Assembly: GCA_023416995.1 (NCBI GenBank)
Contig: JAEZGI010000024.1
Location: forward strand, 1 to 55,428
From: Bacteroidota bacterium
Lineage (GTDB): Bacteria; Bacteroidota; Bacteroidia; Chitinophagales; Chitinophagaceae
Length of the DNA: 55,428 nucleotides
Direction: 5' to 3'
Under the pieces are notes generated by a model. That model saw only the letters and a list, made by a program, of their open reading frames with translations, had not been told where the DNA came from and did not search any database. Below, piece after piece: positions 24,092 through 32,764 of this stretch. How positions within the stretch are numbered: position 1 is the first letter of the stretch; every line of letters begins with the position of its first letter. The position numbers and the translations under genes were made by a program.

Positions 24092-24731
24092 GTTTTCCTG
24101 GCAACGTTTCGAAGCAGCACCGATTGTTGGCATCATTAGAAATGTGCCTGTTGAACCCATCCAACGCATTGCTGCGTTATATGCTGAGGGTGGACTTACC
24201 ACCCTCGAAATAACACTTAACACGCCGGGAGCAGCCGATGTAATTCACCAGTTACAAAACAGTATTGGCGATGTTCTTAATATTGGTGCGGGAACGGTTT
24301 GTTCTTTGGATGAACTGGATATTGCATTAAATGCTGGTGCGTCTTTTATTGTAACACCCATTATTGAGGAAGAGGTGATTAAAAAATGTGTTGCTAACGG
24401 CATTCCGGTTTTCCCCGGCGCTTTTACGCCTTCTGAAATATACAGGGCCTGGTCGCTCGGAGCAGAAATGATTAAACTTTTTCCTGCCACCAAAATGGGC
24501 CCGGATTATATAAAAGAAGTGCTCGCGCCTTTAAACAAGATAAAGTTGATGCCCACAGGCGGCGTTTCGCCAGAAAACTGTGAAGCCTTTTTCAAAGCCG
24601 GCGCGAGTGCGGTTGGAATGGGCAGTAATCTTTTCCCAAAAGATCTTATTGCAGCATCAGATTGGGAAGGATTGCGGGTTATCTATAAACAGTACGGTGA
24701 AATGATCAGGCGCATAAAATCTGCGGTATAA
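24084..24731 (+). CDS. KDPG/KDPGal aldolase
   Basis: The 215-residue class I aldolase splits 2-keto-3-deoxy-6-phospho-sugar acids into pyruvate and glyceraldehyde 3-phosphate. Glu42 (TLEITLNTPG) and the Schiff-base Lys131 (EMIKLFPATK) are spaced 89 residues apart, as Glu37 and Lys126 are in E. coli DgoA. VGIIRNV, GAGTV and PTGGVSPENCEAFFKAGA complete the phosphate-binding and barrel motifs. It overlaps dgoK by eight bases. Sequence alone does not separate the glucose- from the galactose-type substrate; the adjoining DgoK favours the galactose type. Confidence 0.92.
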   Translation: MNKFSWQRFEAAPIVGIIRNVPVEPIQRIAALYAEGGLTTLEITLNTPGAADVIHQLQNSIGDVLNIGAGTVCSLDELDIALNAGASFIVTPIIEEEVIKKCVANGIPVFPGAFTPSEIYRAWSLGAEMIKLFPATKMGPDYIKEVLAPLNKIKLMPTGGVSPENCEAFFKAGASAVGMGSNLFPKDLIAASDWEGLRVIYKQYGEMIRRIKSAV

Positions 24732-24764
24732 AAAATTGAACAGCTTTAATATTAAACAAGCACT

Positions 24765-26477
24765 ATGAAATTCAGAAGCAGCGAATGGTTTGGGAAAAAG
24801 GATAAGATGGGATTCATCTATCGTAGCTGGATGAAAAACCAGGGTTTTCCGGAGGACCTTTTTGATGGACGCCCGGTTATAGGGATCTGTAACACCTGGT
24901 CAGAATTAACTCCATGTAACGCTCATTTGCGCGGTATCGCAGAATCAGTGAAACGGGGCGTGTATGAGGCAGGTGGATTTCCGGTTGAGTTCCCGATCAT
25001 GTCGCTTGGTGAAACACTCCTGAAACCAACAGCCATGTTGTTCAGGAATCTTGCCAGTATGGATGCTGAAGAGTCGATCCGTGGTAATCCTATTGATGGC
25101 GTGGTGCTATTAACAGGCTGCGATAAAACAACGCCATCAACCGTTATGGGTGCGGCAAGTGTGGATCTTCCTACTATAGTTGTACCCGGGGGGCCGATGT
25201 TAAATGGAAAATACCAGGGGAAGGATATCGGTTCAGGTACCAGCGTCTGGAAGTTTGATGAAGACGTCAAGACCGGGAAAATGACAGCTGATGAGCACTT
25301 GTTTGCTGAGAGTTGTATGTCACGAAGTGCAGGACATTGTATGACCATGGGTACCGCGAGTACGATGGCGTGTATGGTTGAATCATTAGGTTTATCCCTC
25401 TCCGGGGGCGCTGCTATACCAGCAGTTGATTCGCGGCGTAAAGTTCTTGCCCAGCTCAGCGGCCGGCGCATTGTAGAGATGGTTAAAGAAGATCTGAAGA
25501 TTTCGCGTATACTTACCCGTGAGGCCTTTGAGAATGCGATCAAAGTAAATGCTGCGATCGGTGGTTCCACAAACTTTATCATCCACCTCACCGCAATTGC
25601 CGGCAGGGTTGGCGTGCCTTTAACGCTTGAAGATTTTGACAGGCTTGGCAGTGCGGTTCCATTATTGTTAAACCTGATGCCATCGGGAAAATACCTCATG
25701 GAAGACTTTTACTATGCAGGTGGTTTGCCCGTAATTCTGAACGAACTCAAAGCACATCTTCATATGGATGTGATGACGGTTAGCGGCAAGTCGCATGCTC
25801 AGAATATTGAAAAGACTTTTTCGTGTTACAACTCAGAAGTGATTTACTCTTACGATAGCCCGTTATTGCCAGAGGCAGGTATTGCTGTTGTTAAAGGCAA
25901 CCTGGCAGAAAACGGCGCAGTAATTAAACCTTCGGCTGCAACTCCTGCATTGATGCAGCACCGTGGCCGGGCGGTTGTCTTTGAAACCATTGAAGACTAT
26001 CATGCCAGGATAGATTCTCCGGATCTGGATATTGATGAAACCTGTGTAATGGTGCTAAAAAATGTGGGACCAGCCGGATACCCTGGTATGCCGGAGGTTG
26101 GTAACATGGCTTTGCCGAAGAAATTGCTTGATAAAGGCGTTACTGATATGGTACGCATATCCGATGGACGCATGAGCGGAACCGCTTATGGCACGGTTGT
26201 ATTACATGTTTCACCGGAAGCCGCAATCGGTGGAAATCTTGCCCTTGTTGAAAATGGCGATATGATTGAATTAGATGTCGTGGGCCGCCGCTTGCACCTC
26301 GATGTAAGCGAGGAAGAACTTGACCGCCGGCGTATGAATTGGGAAATGCCTTCACCCGTTGCTGACCGTGGATACGTGGGACTTTATGTAAAACATGTAC
26401 AACAGGCACATCTCGGGGCGGATTTTGATTTCCTTTCCGGGGGGTCGGGTTCGAAGGTCAGTCGGGACTCACATTAA
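24765..26477 (+). CDS. IlvD/Edd-family sugar-acid dehydratase
   Basis: The 570-residue enzyme removes water from an aldonic acid to make a 2-keto-3-deoxy acid. Three cluster cysteines, Cys51 (TPCNAH), Cys119 (GCDKTTP) and Cys192 (GHCMTMG), have the same spacing (68 and 73) as in the [2Fe-2S] L-arabinonate dehydratase of Rhizobium, which places it in the pentonate/hexonate dehydratase branch. The C-terminal DGRMSGTAYG motif is present. Placed 33 bases after the aldolase, it likely feeds DgoK. The exact substrate (galactonate, arabinonate, xylonate or fuconate) is not resolved. Its stop overlaps the next ATG by one base. Confidence 0.92.
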   Translation: MKFRSSEWFGKKDKMGFIYRSWMKNQGFPEDLFDGRPVIGICNTWSELTPCNAHLRGIAESVKRGVYEAGGFPVEFPIMSLGETLLKPTAMLFRNLASMDAEESIRGNPIDGVVLLTGCDKTTPSTVMGAASVDLPTIVVPGGPMLNGKYQGKDIGSGTSVWKFDEDVKTGKMTADEHLFAESCMSRSAGHCMTMGTASTMACMVESLGLSLSGGAAIPAVDSRRKVLAQLSGRRIVEMVKEDLKISRILTREAFENAIKVNAAIGGSTNFIIHLTAIAGRVGVPLTLEDFDRLGSAVPLLLNLMPSGKYLMEDFYYAGGLPVILNELKAHLHMDVMTVSGKSHAQNIEKTFSCYNSEVIYSYDSPLLPEAGIAVVKGNLAENGAVIKPSAATPALMQHRGRAVVFETIEDYHARIDSPDLDIDETCVMVLKNVGPAGYPGMPEVGNMALPKKLLDKGVTDMVRISDGRMSGTAYGTVVLHVSPEAAIGGNLALVENGDMIELDVVGRRLHLDVSEEELDRRRMNWEMPSPVADRGYVGLYVKHVQQAHLGADFDFLSGGSGSKVSRDSH

Positions 26478-27310
26478 TGATTAAAATTGATGTTATGTTA
26501 ATCTCGGAGGAACAGGTTGCGCAATATAACGCTGATGGATACCTGCTGATTCCATATTTCTTTAGCATTGCCGAAGCAACGCGTCTTTACAATATTGCAA
26601 CTGAGGACCTGGTGATGCAACAGAATGCCATCGATCTGAATGACCAGGAAGGTAAGAAAACCCGATTGTCGCTTTGGTTCACACCCGGCGATGATAGCTT
26701 TGGTTATCTCACGCGCAGCGAAAAGATGATTGGGGCCGTGCAGAAATTACTCGCCAGCGATTCGCCTGTTTGTCACTTTCATTCCAAGCTGATGCAAAAG
26801 GAACCAAAGGTTGGTGGGGCATGGGAATGGCACCAGGACTATGGCTATTGGTATAAAAACCAGTTTATGTTCCCTGATCAGTTGATCAGTGTGATGGTGG
26901 CGCTGACGGCCGCCAACAAAGAAAATGGTTGTTTGCAGGTGATCCGCGGATCACACAAAATGGGTCGCGTAAATCACGGTTTCTCGGGCGAACAGGTTGG
27001 TGCTGATATGGTGATGGTTAACAATGCGCTTAAAACTATGGAGCTTGTGTATTGTGAATTACAGCCCGGCGATACCCTGTTTTTTCATCCAAATCTGCTA
27101 CATCGGTCCGAGGCCAATAATTCCGAACGGTCCAGGTGGTCGATCATCTCCTGCTATAACTCGCAATCCAATATCGCATATGAAGAGAAATCTACCAGCT
27201 GGAAGGTGCCGGTTTCCGTAGTGCCCGATGAAGCGATAATGGAATGGGATGCGAAGCCTTTATCGCAGGCCGACTATCTTAAAAAAGAGGATGACCCGGC
27301 GCTCAAATAA
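26477..27310 (+). CDS. PhyH-family Fe(II)/2-oxoglutarate dioxygenase
   Basis: The 277-residue protein has the double-stranded beta-helix iron site of phytanoyl-CoA dioxygenase-like enzymes: His119-x-Asp121 in WHQDYGYW and distal His209 in HPNLLHRSEANNS, with Arg218 or Arg220 positioned to bind 2-oxoglutarate. ENGCLQVIRGSHKMG is the usual core segment. It shares one base with the dehydratase gene, so it belongs to the sugar-acid operon and may hydroxylate or otherwise open an unusual substituted sugar. Its stop codon directly abuts the stop codon of the convergent lacI gene. An alternative ATG lies at 26495. Confidence 0.9.
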   Translation: MIKIDVMLISEEQVAQYNADGYLLIPYFFSIAEATRLYNIATEDLVMQQNAIDLNDQEGKKTRLSLWFTPGDDSFGYLTRSEKMIGAVQKLLASDSPVCHFHSKLMQKEPKVGGAWEWHQDYGYWYKNQFMFPDQLISVMVALTAANKENGCLQVIRGSHKMGRVNHGFSGEQVGADMVMVNNALKTMELVYCELQPGDTLFFHPNLLHRSEANNSERSRWSIISCYNSQSNIAYEEKSTSWKVPVSVVPDEAIMEWDAKPLSQADYLKKEDDPALK

Positions 27311-28345
27311 CTAGTTGTTGCGGACCTTGGTGGATGAGGCGAGAATATCCAGGCTTGTTTCAAGTTCTACCTGTTCCGCTTCGTCCTGCTGAATTTTATT
27401 TTCTATCATGTTGATCAGCATACTTGCGGACCGGCGCCCTATCTCGCTTGTTGGCTGGCGCACCGCGCTTAAAGAAGGATTCAGGAACCTGTTTAGCGGG
27501 TTGTCGGAAAACCCGATCAATGCACAGTCATCCGGCACTTTGATCCCCCTATCCAGTAATACAGCATAACAACGCATCAGGATCCTTTCAGCAGAAGCAA
27601 GAATAGCATCCGGCTTGTTTTTGTTTTTAAAAAGGTTGCTGAGAGCAGCATCGATATTGGCCGGTTCAAAGCTGCAATGATGCACCTGGTTCTTATAAAA
27701 CGGAACATCGTAATCTGCCAGGGCTTGTTTGAAGCCTTCGAGCCGGTTACGGGTAATTGACAGATCTTCAGATATAGTGAGATGTGCGATATTCCGGTAG
27801 CCCTGCCTGATAAGGTGTTCAGTTGCAAGGTAAGCACCACGGTAATCGTTTACGATCACTTTGGGCGTATCGAGTTCCGGAAGAATGCGGTCGAACATCA
27901 CAACAGGAACACCGCGTTTCTGTAAATCCACCAGGTGTTGTGCACATTTTGTCTCATTCGAAACAGAGATTATCAAGCCATCCATCCGGCGCGAACCAAC
28001 CAGCTTTGTGTTGATCACCTCTCTTTCATATTTTTCATGACTTTGAAATATTGTCACATGATAGCCGCGGTCATAAGCCACTTCCTCGATCCCTGCTATG
28101 GTGGCGGAGCAGAAAGTATTTGCAATTTCCGGAATGATCACGCCGATCACCTTGGTGCTTTTTTCTTTCAGGGAAAGTGCAATGGGATTTGGTGTGTAGT
28201 TTAACTGACGTGCAAGGTCACAAACCATTTTCTGAGTTTCTTCTTTGATACCATCACCACCCCTCAGCGCCCTCGATACCGTAGATACCGAGATTTTCAG
28301 CGCCCTGGCAATGTCCTTTATTGTCACGTTTGGTTGCGAGTGCAT
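27311..28345 (-). CDS. LacI-family transcriptional regulator
   Basis: The 344-residue regulator has an N-terminal helix-turn-helix (residues 8-30, TIKDIARALKISVSTVSRAL), a hinge helix region (NYTPNPIALSLKEKST) and a periplasmic-binding-protein-like sensor domain (VIGVIIPEIANTFCS to the end), as in PurR and CcpA. Length is normal. It lies between the dgoK-aldolase-dehydratase-dioxygenase operon and the ThuA-to-GH13 genes, so it is the probable local regulator, sensing a sugar or sugar acid. An 18-bp palindrome (28434-28451) just upstream of its promoter suggests self-regulation. Confidence 0.95.
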   Translation of the reverse strand: MHSQPNVTIKDIARALKISVSTVSRALRGGDGIKEETQKMVCDLARQLNYTPNPIALSLKEKSTKVIGVIIPEIANTFCSATIAGIEEVAYDRGYHVTIFQSHEKYEREVINTKLVGSRRMDGLIISVSNETKCAQHLVDLQKRGVPVVMFDRILPELDTPKVIVNDYRGAYLATEHLIRQGYRNIAHLTISEDLSITRNRLEGFKQALADYDVPFYKNQVHHCSFEPANIDAALSNLFKNKNKPDAILASAERILMRCYAVLLDRGIKVPDDCALIGFSDNPLNRFLNPSLSAVRQPTSEIGRRSASMLINMIENKIQQDEAEQVELETSLDILASSTKVRNN

Positions 28346-28631
28346 CTTCCTGTTTTAAAAAATATCAATTAAAGGTGCTAACATTGAAAATCTGTGAAAA
28401 TTTCGGTTTCAAACATAAATAATTTTTTGTGCAAACGTTACCGATAACGGTGTAGTAGATATATGATCCAATTTCTGTCATAAAATCATCGGGTGATAGA
28501 TTATTGTATGTATTTTAGACAACACGATAACGATTGTCGCATTGCCAGCTCTCCAACTACTCACTGCATGTTCTGCAAACATCGCCGGACACCTGGCATT
28601 TACTTCAGTCGCATAAAATCAAAACTATCAG
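28346..28631. other. Divergent control region of lacI and the ThuA gene
   Basis: No gene is present. It holds a minus-strand -7 element TATGTTTG (28417-28410) for lacI, the palindromic operator (28434-28451) and a second operator-like half, ACGATAACGAT (28524-28534), before the ThuA gene. A clear plus-strand promoter was not found; TATTTTAG (28511-28518) is the nearest. Confidence 0.55.
28434..28451. promoter_or_regulatory. Putative LacI-family operator
   Basis: AACGTTACC|GATAACGGT is a palindrome with a central CG. Seven of nine positions are symmetrical, with a perfect GTTA...TAAC core. This is the usual form of LacI/GalR operators. It overlaps the region just upstream of the lacI -7 element, so binding would block lacI transcription and could reach the divergent ThuA gene. 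Confidence 0.6.
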
Positions 28632-29501
28632 ATGATGAATTACAGTTGCGCTAAAGCTGTTACTGATGAACGCCGCAGAACCGGAAACAAAATTGTGCTT
28701 TTTGCAACGTTGTTCATGTTGGTTGCTACAAATGCTGTCTACAGCCAGGGCAAAACACCCGTGAGCTGGAAAAAGGTAAAAGTACTGGTGTACACCAAAA
28801 ATGGCAAAGGATACGTACATGCAAATATTCCATCTGCTGTCAAAGCGATTCAGGAAATGGGCAGGCAGAAAGGATTTTCTGTTGACGTTTCTGATACACC
28901 CACCGTATTCACCCAGGCCAGTCTCAGCAAATACAATGCACTGATTTTTACCAGTACGAATAATGATGTGTTTGATACCGATGAACAAAAGGTGGCTTTC
29001 ATGCGCTATATTCAGGCGGGTGGGGGTTTTATGGGAATCCATTCTATAACAGGTACCGAACGAAAGTGGGAGTGGTTCAAACGCCTGGTAGGCGGCACTT
29101 TTGTGAGACATGCAAAACATCAGAAGTTTAAACAGGTAATTGTAGACAAACAACATCCGGCAACTATTGATCTGCCGGCACAATGGGAGGTGGACGACGA
29201 ATGTTATTATATGAACACGATCAATCCTGATCTTAAAGTGGTGCTCGCTCACGATCTCAGATCAGTGAATGATCCGGAGAAACCGATGTGGTTTGGAGAT
29301 TCGTATCCATCAGCATGGTACCATGAATGGGATGGGGGCAAACAATTTGTAACGGTGCTCGGTCATGATGGCAAAATGTACGATGATCCCATTTTCCGCA
29401 AACATCTTTTAGGCGGTTTGCAATGGGTGCTGGCAGGAAATAAAAAGCTTGATTACAGCAAGGCAAGAGCCGTTTCACCAACGGATCCGCTTCCTTATTA
29501 A
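28632..29501 (+). CDS. Exported ThuA-domain protein
   Basis: The 289-residue protein has a signal peptide (IVLFATLFMLVATNAVYSQ) after a charged N-terminal extension, then a ThuA-like domain with a class I glutamine-amidotransferase-type fold: VKVLVYTKNGKGYVHA, SKYNALIFTSTNNDVF, GGGFMGIHSITGTE and WYHEWDGGKQFVTVLGHDG. ThuA proteins occur in trehalose and other disaccharide loci, beside oxidoreductases that make keto-sugars. Export is unusual for rhizobial ThuA but frequent in Bacteroidota copies. The tagged neighbours at 29515 and 30959 are exported as well, so all three probably act together in the periplasm. Confidence 0.9.
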   Translation: MMNYSCAKAVTDERRRTGNKIVLFATLFMLVATNAVYSQGKTPVSWKKVKVLVYTKNGKGYVHANIPSAVKAIQEMGRQKGFSVDVSDTPTVFTQASLSKYNALIFTSTNNDVFDTDEQKVAFMRYIQAGGGFMGIHSITGTERKWEWFKRLVGGTFVRHAKHQKFKQVIVDKQHPATIDLPAQWEVDDECYYMNTINPDLKVVLAHDLRSVNDPEKPMWFGDSYPSAWYHEWDGGKQFVTVLGHDGKMYDDPIFRKHLLGGLQWVLAGNKKLDYSKARAVSPTDPLPY

Positions 29502-29514
29502 TAATACACATTAA

Positions 29515-30924
29515 ATGTTTTCTATGAAGCAGAATAAAGCAGGTTCTTCAAGACGAAACTTTCTGAAAAACACAGCGAAAGGAGTTGCAGGCACGATGTT
29601 CTTTTCAGGGTTCCCTACTATCGTTCCTGCCAGTGTATTGGGCCCCAATGCTCCAAGTAACCGGATCAATATCGGTGCAATTGGTATAGGCCGGATTTCG
29701 ACAACGCATGATTTGCCGGGGGTGTTGAGACACGATAAATCAAATGTGATCGCTGTATGTGACCTGGATTCAAACAGGTTAAAAAAAGGAATGGACCTGG
29801 TTGACAGATATTACGCGAAGAAGACGGGTAAGTCGTACACGGGTACCAAAACCTACGAGCATTATGAGGATGTGATTGCAAACAAAGATATCGACGCGGT
29901 AGTGATCAGTACTCCGGATCACTGGCACGTGATTCCTGCTATGGCAGCAGTGCGCGCCGGAAAAGACGTTTATATGCAAAAACCAGCATCACTCACGATT
30001 TCCGAAGGCAGGATGCTGAGCAATGAAGTGCAGAAAACAGGCCGGATTTTCCAGATCGGCAGTCAGCAGCGATCTATGCCACAGTTTAAACGCGCATGCG
30101 AACTCGTTCGCAATGGAAGGATCGGGAAGGTGCATACCGTATATGTTGGCCTACCAATCGATGATCCGAAAGAATGTACTGTAGAAAAAGAGATGCCGGT
30201 TCCTGCAAATCTTAATTACGATAAATGGCTCGGTTCAACCCAGGATATATGGTACACAGAAAAACGGGTTCATCCGCAGGACGGTGGTTATGGCCGGCCG
30301 GGCTGGCTTCGTTGCGAACAATTCGGCGCCGGCATGATTACCGGTTGGGGCGTGCATCACTTTGACATTCTTAACTGGGCCCTCGGTTATGAATTTACCG
30401 GACCGACAGAAATCATTGCAAAAGCAACGTATCCTGACAAAAAGTATTTATGGGATGTACACGGGCCATATCACAATGAATTTACTTATGCAGATGGAGT
30501 CAAAGTGCTCGCAAGCAACGAATATCCTAATGGCGTGAAGTTCGTGGGTTCGGATGGTTGGATCTTTGTTACACGCGGAAACTATGCAGTAACTGCGAGC
30601 GATCCTGTTCCCAAAGGGAACAGTAAAGCACTTGAAGCAAGCGATCCGAAAATACTCGGTTCTCAGATCGGCGCCGATGAAATTCATCTTTACGACAGCA
30701 AGGACCATCATGGCAACTGGCTCGATTGTGTTATCAGCCGTCAGCAACCGATCACCCCAATAGAAGTAGGGCATCGCGCCTGTTCGGTTTGCCTTATTAA
30801 TCATACTGCTATGAAGCTGGGTCGTAAATTGTACTGGGATCCTATGGCGGAAAGATTTAAAAATGATGATGAAGCAAATACATATCTTTCACGTCCGCAG
30901 CGTTGGCCATATGTAGTTTCGTAA
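29515..30924 (+). CDS. Tat-exported Gfo/Idh/MocA oxidoreductase
   Basis: The 469-residue protein has a twin-arginine signal (SSRRNFLKNTAKG, near residue 15), a Rossmann domain with IGAIGIGRIS, the loop QKPASLTISEGRML (the EKP position, here Gln-Lys-Pro) and a C-terminal beta-sheet domain. Tat export carries folded proteins, so a bound NAD(P) could be loaded inside the cell, as in Zymomonas glucose-fructose oxidoreductase. It should oxidise or reduce a sugar in the periplasm. It starts 13 bases after the ThuA gene, and an alternative ATG at 29524 gives a shorter leader. It is very probably part of the LacI-controlled locus. Confidence 0.92.
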   Translation: MFSMKQNKAGSSRRNFLKNTAKGVAGTMFFSGFPTIVPASVLGPNAPSNRINIGAIGIGRISTTHDLPGVLRHDKSNVIAVCDLDSNRLKKGMDLVDRYYAKKTGKSYTGTKTYEHYEDVIANKDIDAVVISTPDHWHVIPAMAAVRAGKDVYMQKPASLTISEGRMLSNEVQKTGRIFQIGSQQRSMPQFKRACELVRNGRIGKVHTVYVGLPIDDPKECTVEKEMPVPANLNYDKWLGSTQDIWYTEKRVHPQDGGYGRPGWLRCEQFGAGMITGWGVHHFDILNWALGYEFTGPTEIIAKATYPDKKYLWDVHGPYHNEFTYADGVKVLASNEYPNGVKFVGSDGWIFVTRGNYAVTASDPVPKGNSKALEASDPKILGSQIGADEIHLYDSKDHHGNWLDCVISRQQPITPIEVGHRACSVCLINHTAMKLGRKLYWDPMAERFKNDDEANTYLSRPQRWPYVVS

Positions 30925-30958
30925 GCCAACACAATTTTGTTTTTAAATAAACCAGGTG

Positions 30959-32353
30959 ATGATTTCAGGCAGGTATCTTTCTTTAATGGCTATTAGCACG
31001 ATAATTTTCGGATGTGGCGACGGACAACAGGAACAACCTGTGACCGGGCAAAAACAGAACACGGAAGCGAATGTGAAATTAATAACACTCGATCCCGGAC
31101 ATTTTCATGCGGCGTTGGTTCAGAAAACGATGTATCCCGGCATAGATCCGAAAGTACACGTGTATTCTCCGGGCGGTTCGGAACTGGAAGCGCATCTCCG
31201 GCTCATCAATCAATACAAAGAAAGACCTGATAATCCGGCCACCTGGAATGAGGTTGTTTACCAGGGCAACGACTACTTTAATAGGATGCTTTCGGAGAAA
31301 AAAGGCAATGTGGTAGTACTCTCCGGCAACAATCGTCGAAAAACAGAATATATACAACAATCAATCGATGCAGGTTTGAATGTGCTGGCTGATAAACCAA
31401 TGGCAATAAATGAAGGTGATTTTTTGTTGTTGAAGCAATCGTTTGAAAATGCAAAAGCTAAAAATGTGCTTTTGTATGATATCATGACAGAACGTTCCGA
31501 GATCACTAATATACTTCAGAGAGAGCTTGCCGCAATCCCTGAAGTGTTTGGAGAGCTTACGAAAGGCACTCCCGCTGAACCGGCTATATTTATCGAAAGC
31601 GTTCATCACTACTACAAGTTTGTATCCGGTAATGTATTAACCCGGCCAATGTGGTTTTTTGATCCGCTCCAACAAGGTGAAGCAATCCCTGATGTTGGCA
31701 CCCATCTCGTTGATCTTATACAATGGGAATTTTTTCCTGAACAAACGCTTGACTATACAAAGGATATAGAGATCGGCAAAAGCAGGATCTGGTTTACTCC
31801 AATTTCTATTTCGCAATTCAAGGCAATTACAAAACAGGATTCGTTTCCCGAATTTCTCAAGAAATATGTCAGAGATACTGTGCTTCAGACTCATGCAAAT
31901 GGTGAGATTAATTACTCCATCAAAGGGGTGAATGCACGCATCATCGCCCGGTGGGACTACCAGGCCAAAAAAGGTGGCGACACACACTATGCCATTGCAA
32001 AGGGTACCAAAGCGCATGTTATCATACGGCAGGGAGAAGAAGAAGATTTTCAACCAACCCTGTATGTTATGCCTGCAGGGAAACCTGATTCACTGGCGCC
32101 TGCTTTGGAAAACGCGATCAAAACTTTGAATGCGAAATATCCGGGCATCGCAGCAGAGAAATATAAACAGGGTTTCCGTATTTCAATTCCCGAAAAGTTC
32201 AAGGTGGGTCATGAGGCGCATTTTGGTGAGGTAATGGAACGCTATCTCAACTATTTAAAATCAGGCAATCTTCCTGCATGGGAGGTGCCGAATATGCTCA
32301 CGAAATATTATATCACAACGCAAAGTTTAAAGCTTGCAGAAATCGGCAGGTAG
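30959..32353 (+). CDS. Gfo/Idh/MocA-like lipoprotein with degenerate Rossmann motif
   Basis: The 464-residue protein has a lipoprotein signal (ISTIIFGCGDG; the Cys is the lipid site). The mature part resembles Bacteroidota oxidoreductases with a putative oxidoreductase C-terminal domain (PF16490, by memory). The first strand reads LITLDPGHFHAALV, where Gfo enzymes have GxGxxG, so the dinucleotide loop is incomplete. The EKP position reads DKPMAI. The C-terminal part (VHHYYKFVSGN, GEAIPDVGTHLVDL) could hold a substrate site. It is 34 bases after the Tat-exported oxidoreductase. ATG 30959 is used in preference to GTG 30956. Activity cannot be assumed. Confidence 0.82.
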   Translation: MISGRYLSLMAISTIIFGCGDGQQEQPVTGQKQNTEANVKLITLDPGHFHAALVQKTMYPGIDPKVHVYSPGGSELEAHLRLINQYKERPDNPATWNEVVYQGNDYFNRMLSEKKGNVVVLSGNNRRKTEYIQQSIDAGLNVLADKPMAINEGDFLLLKQSFENAKAKNVLLYDIMTERSEITNILQRELAAIPEVFGELTKGTPAEPAIFIESVHHYYKFVSGNVLTRPMWFFDPLQQGEAIPDVGTHLVDLIQWEFFPEQTLDYTKDIEIGKSRIWFTPISISQFKAITKQDSFPEFLKKYVRDTVLQTHANGEINYSIKGVNARIIARWDYQAKKGGDTHYAIAKGTKAHVIIRQGEEEDFQPTLYVMPAGKPDSLAPALENAIKTLNAKYPGIAAEKYKQGFRISIPEKFKVGHEAHFGEVMERYLNYLKSGNLPAWEVPNMLTKYYITTQSLKLAEIGR

Positions 32354-32764
32354 GGTCATTGTTTAATCACTAAGTAAACATAAAAAACAGCAACTATAAC
32401 GGTTTCGTAATTTTCAATAAGAAATATGTTTTAAACGTTGGTAATAATCTCGGGTAAAGTTATTTTTAATTAGATCTTAACAATTCTTTCCTTAGAAAAC
32501 GATCTTGCCATAACACTGATATGAGCTCACAGCTTTCTTACGGCCGTGATGAACGATTGCATTTTCTCCAGCGTTGATGGCATTCATTGTATTTACTGTA
32601 TCTGGTTAAGCGCACAGCTCCTTTGCAGGACACAGATTTGTAGCAAACTTAATTCGGTTGTTCGTGACTGTTAGTGTCCCGACGGTCGTTATTCCTATGC
32701 ACCAACTATTGTTGTGCGCAGAGAATGAATAATGTGTTCTATTACTTGCTATAAAACTTTAGTC
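32354..32764. other. Regulatory gap before susC
   Basis: No gene is seen in this 411-bp gap. Two LacI-operator-like sites lie near its left end: TATAACGGT (32395-32403) and AACGTTGGTAATAAT (32434-32448). A weak promoter (TTG 32438-32440, 20 bases, TATTTTTA 32461-32468) overlaps the second. If used, the susC leader would be nearly 290 bases. A small hairpin with GCACCAAC and GTTGTGC arms (32699-32717) lies before the start. Confidence 0.45.

Noticed and set aside
24923..25699. Open frame of 258 codons opposite the IlvD/Edd gene
   Set aside because: Antisense to a conserved enzyme, and no recognisable domain; its frame follows the codon bias of the sense gene.
32354..32764. A riboswitch or small RNA in the long susC leader
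   Set aside because: Only one small hairpin and operator-like sites were seen; no known riboswitch core could be recognised.
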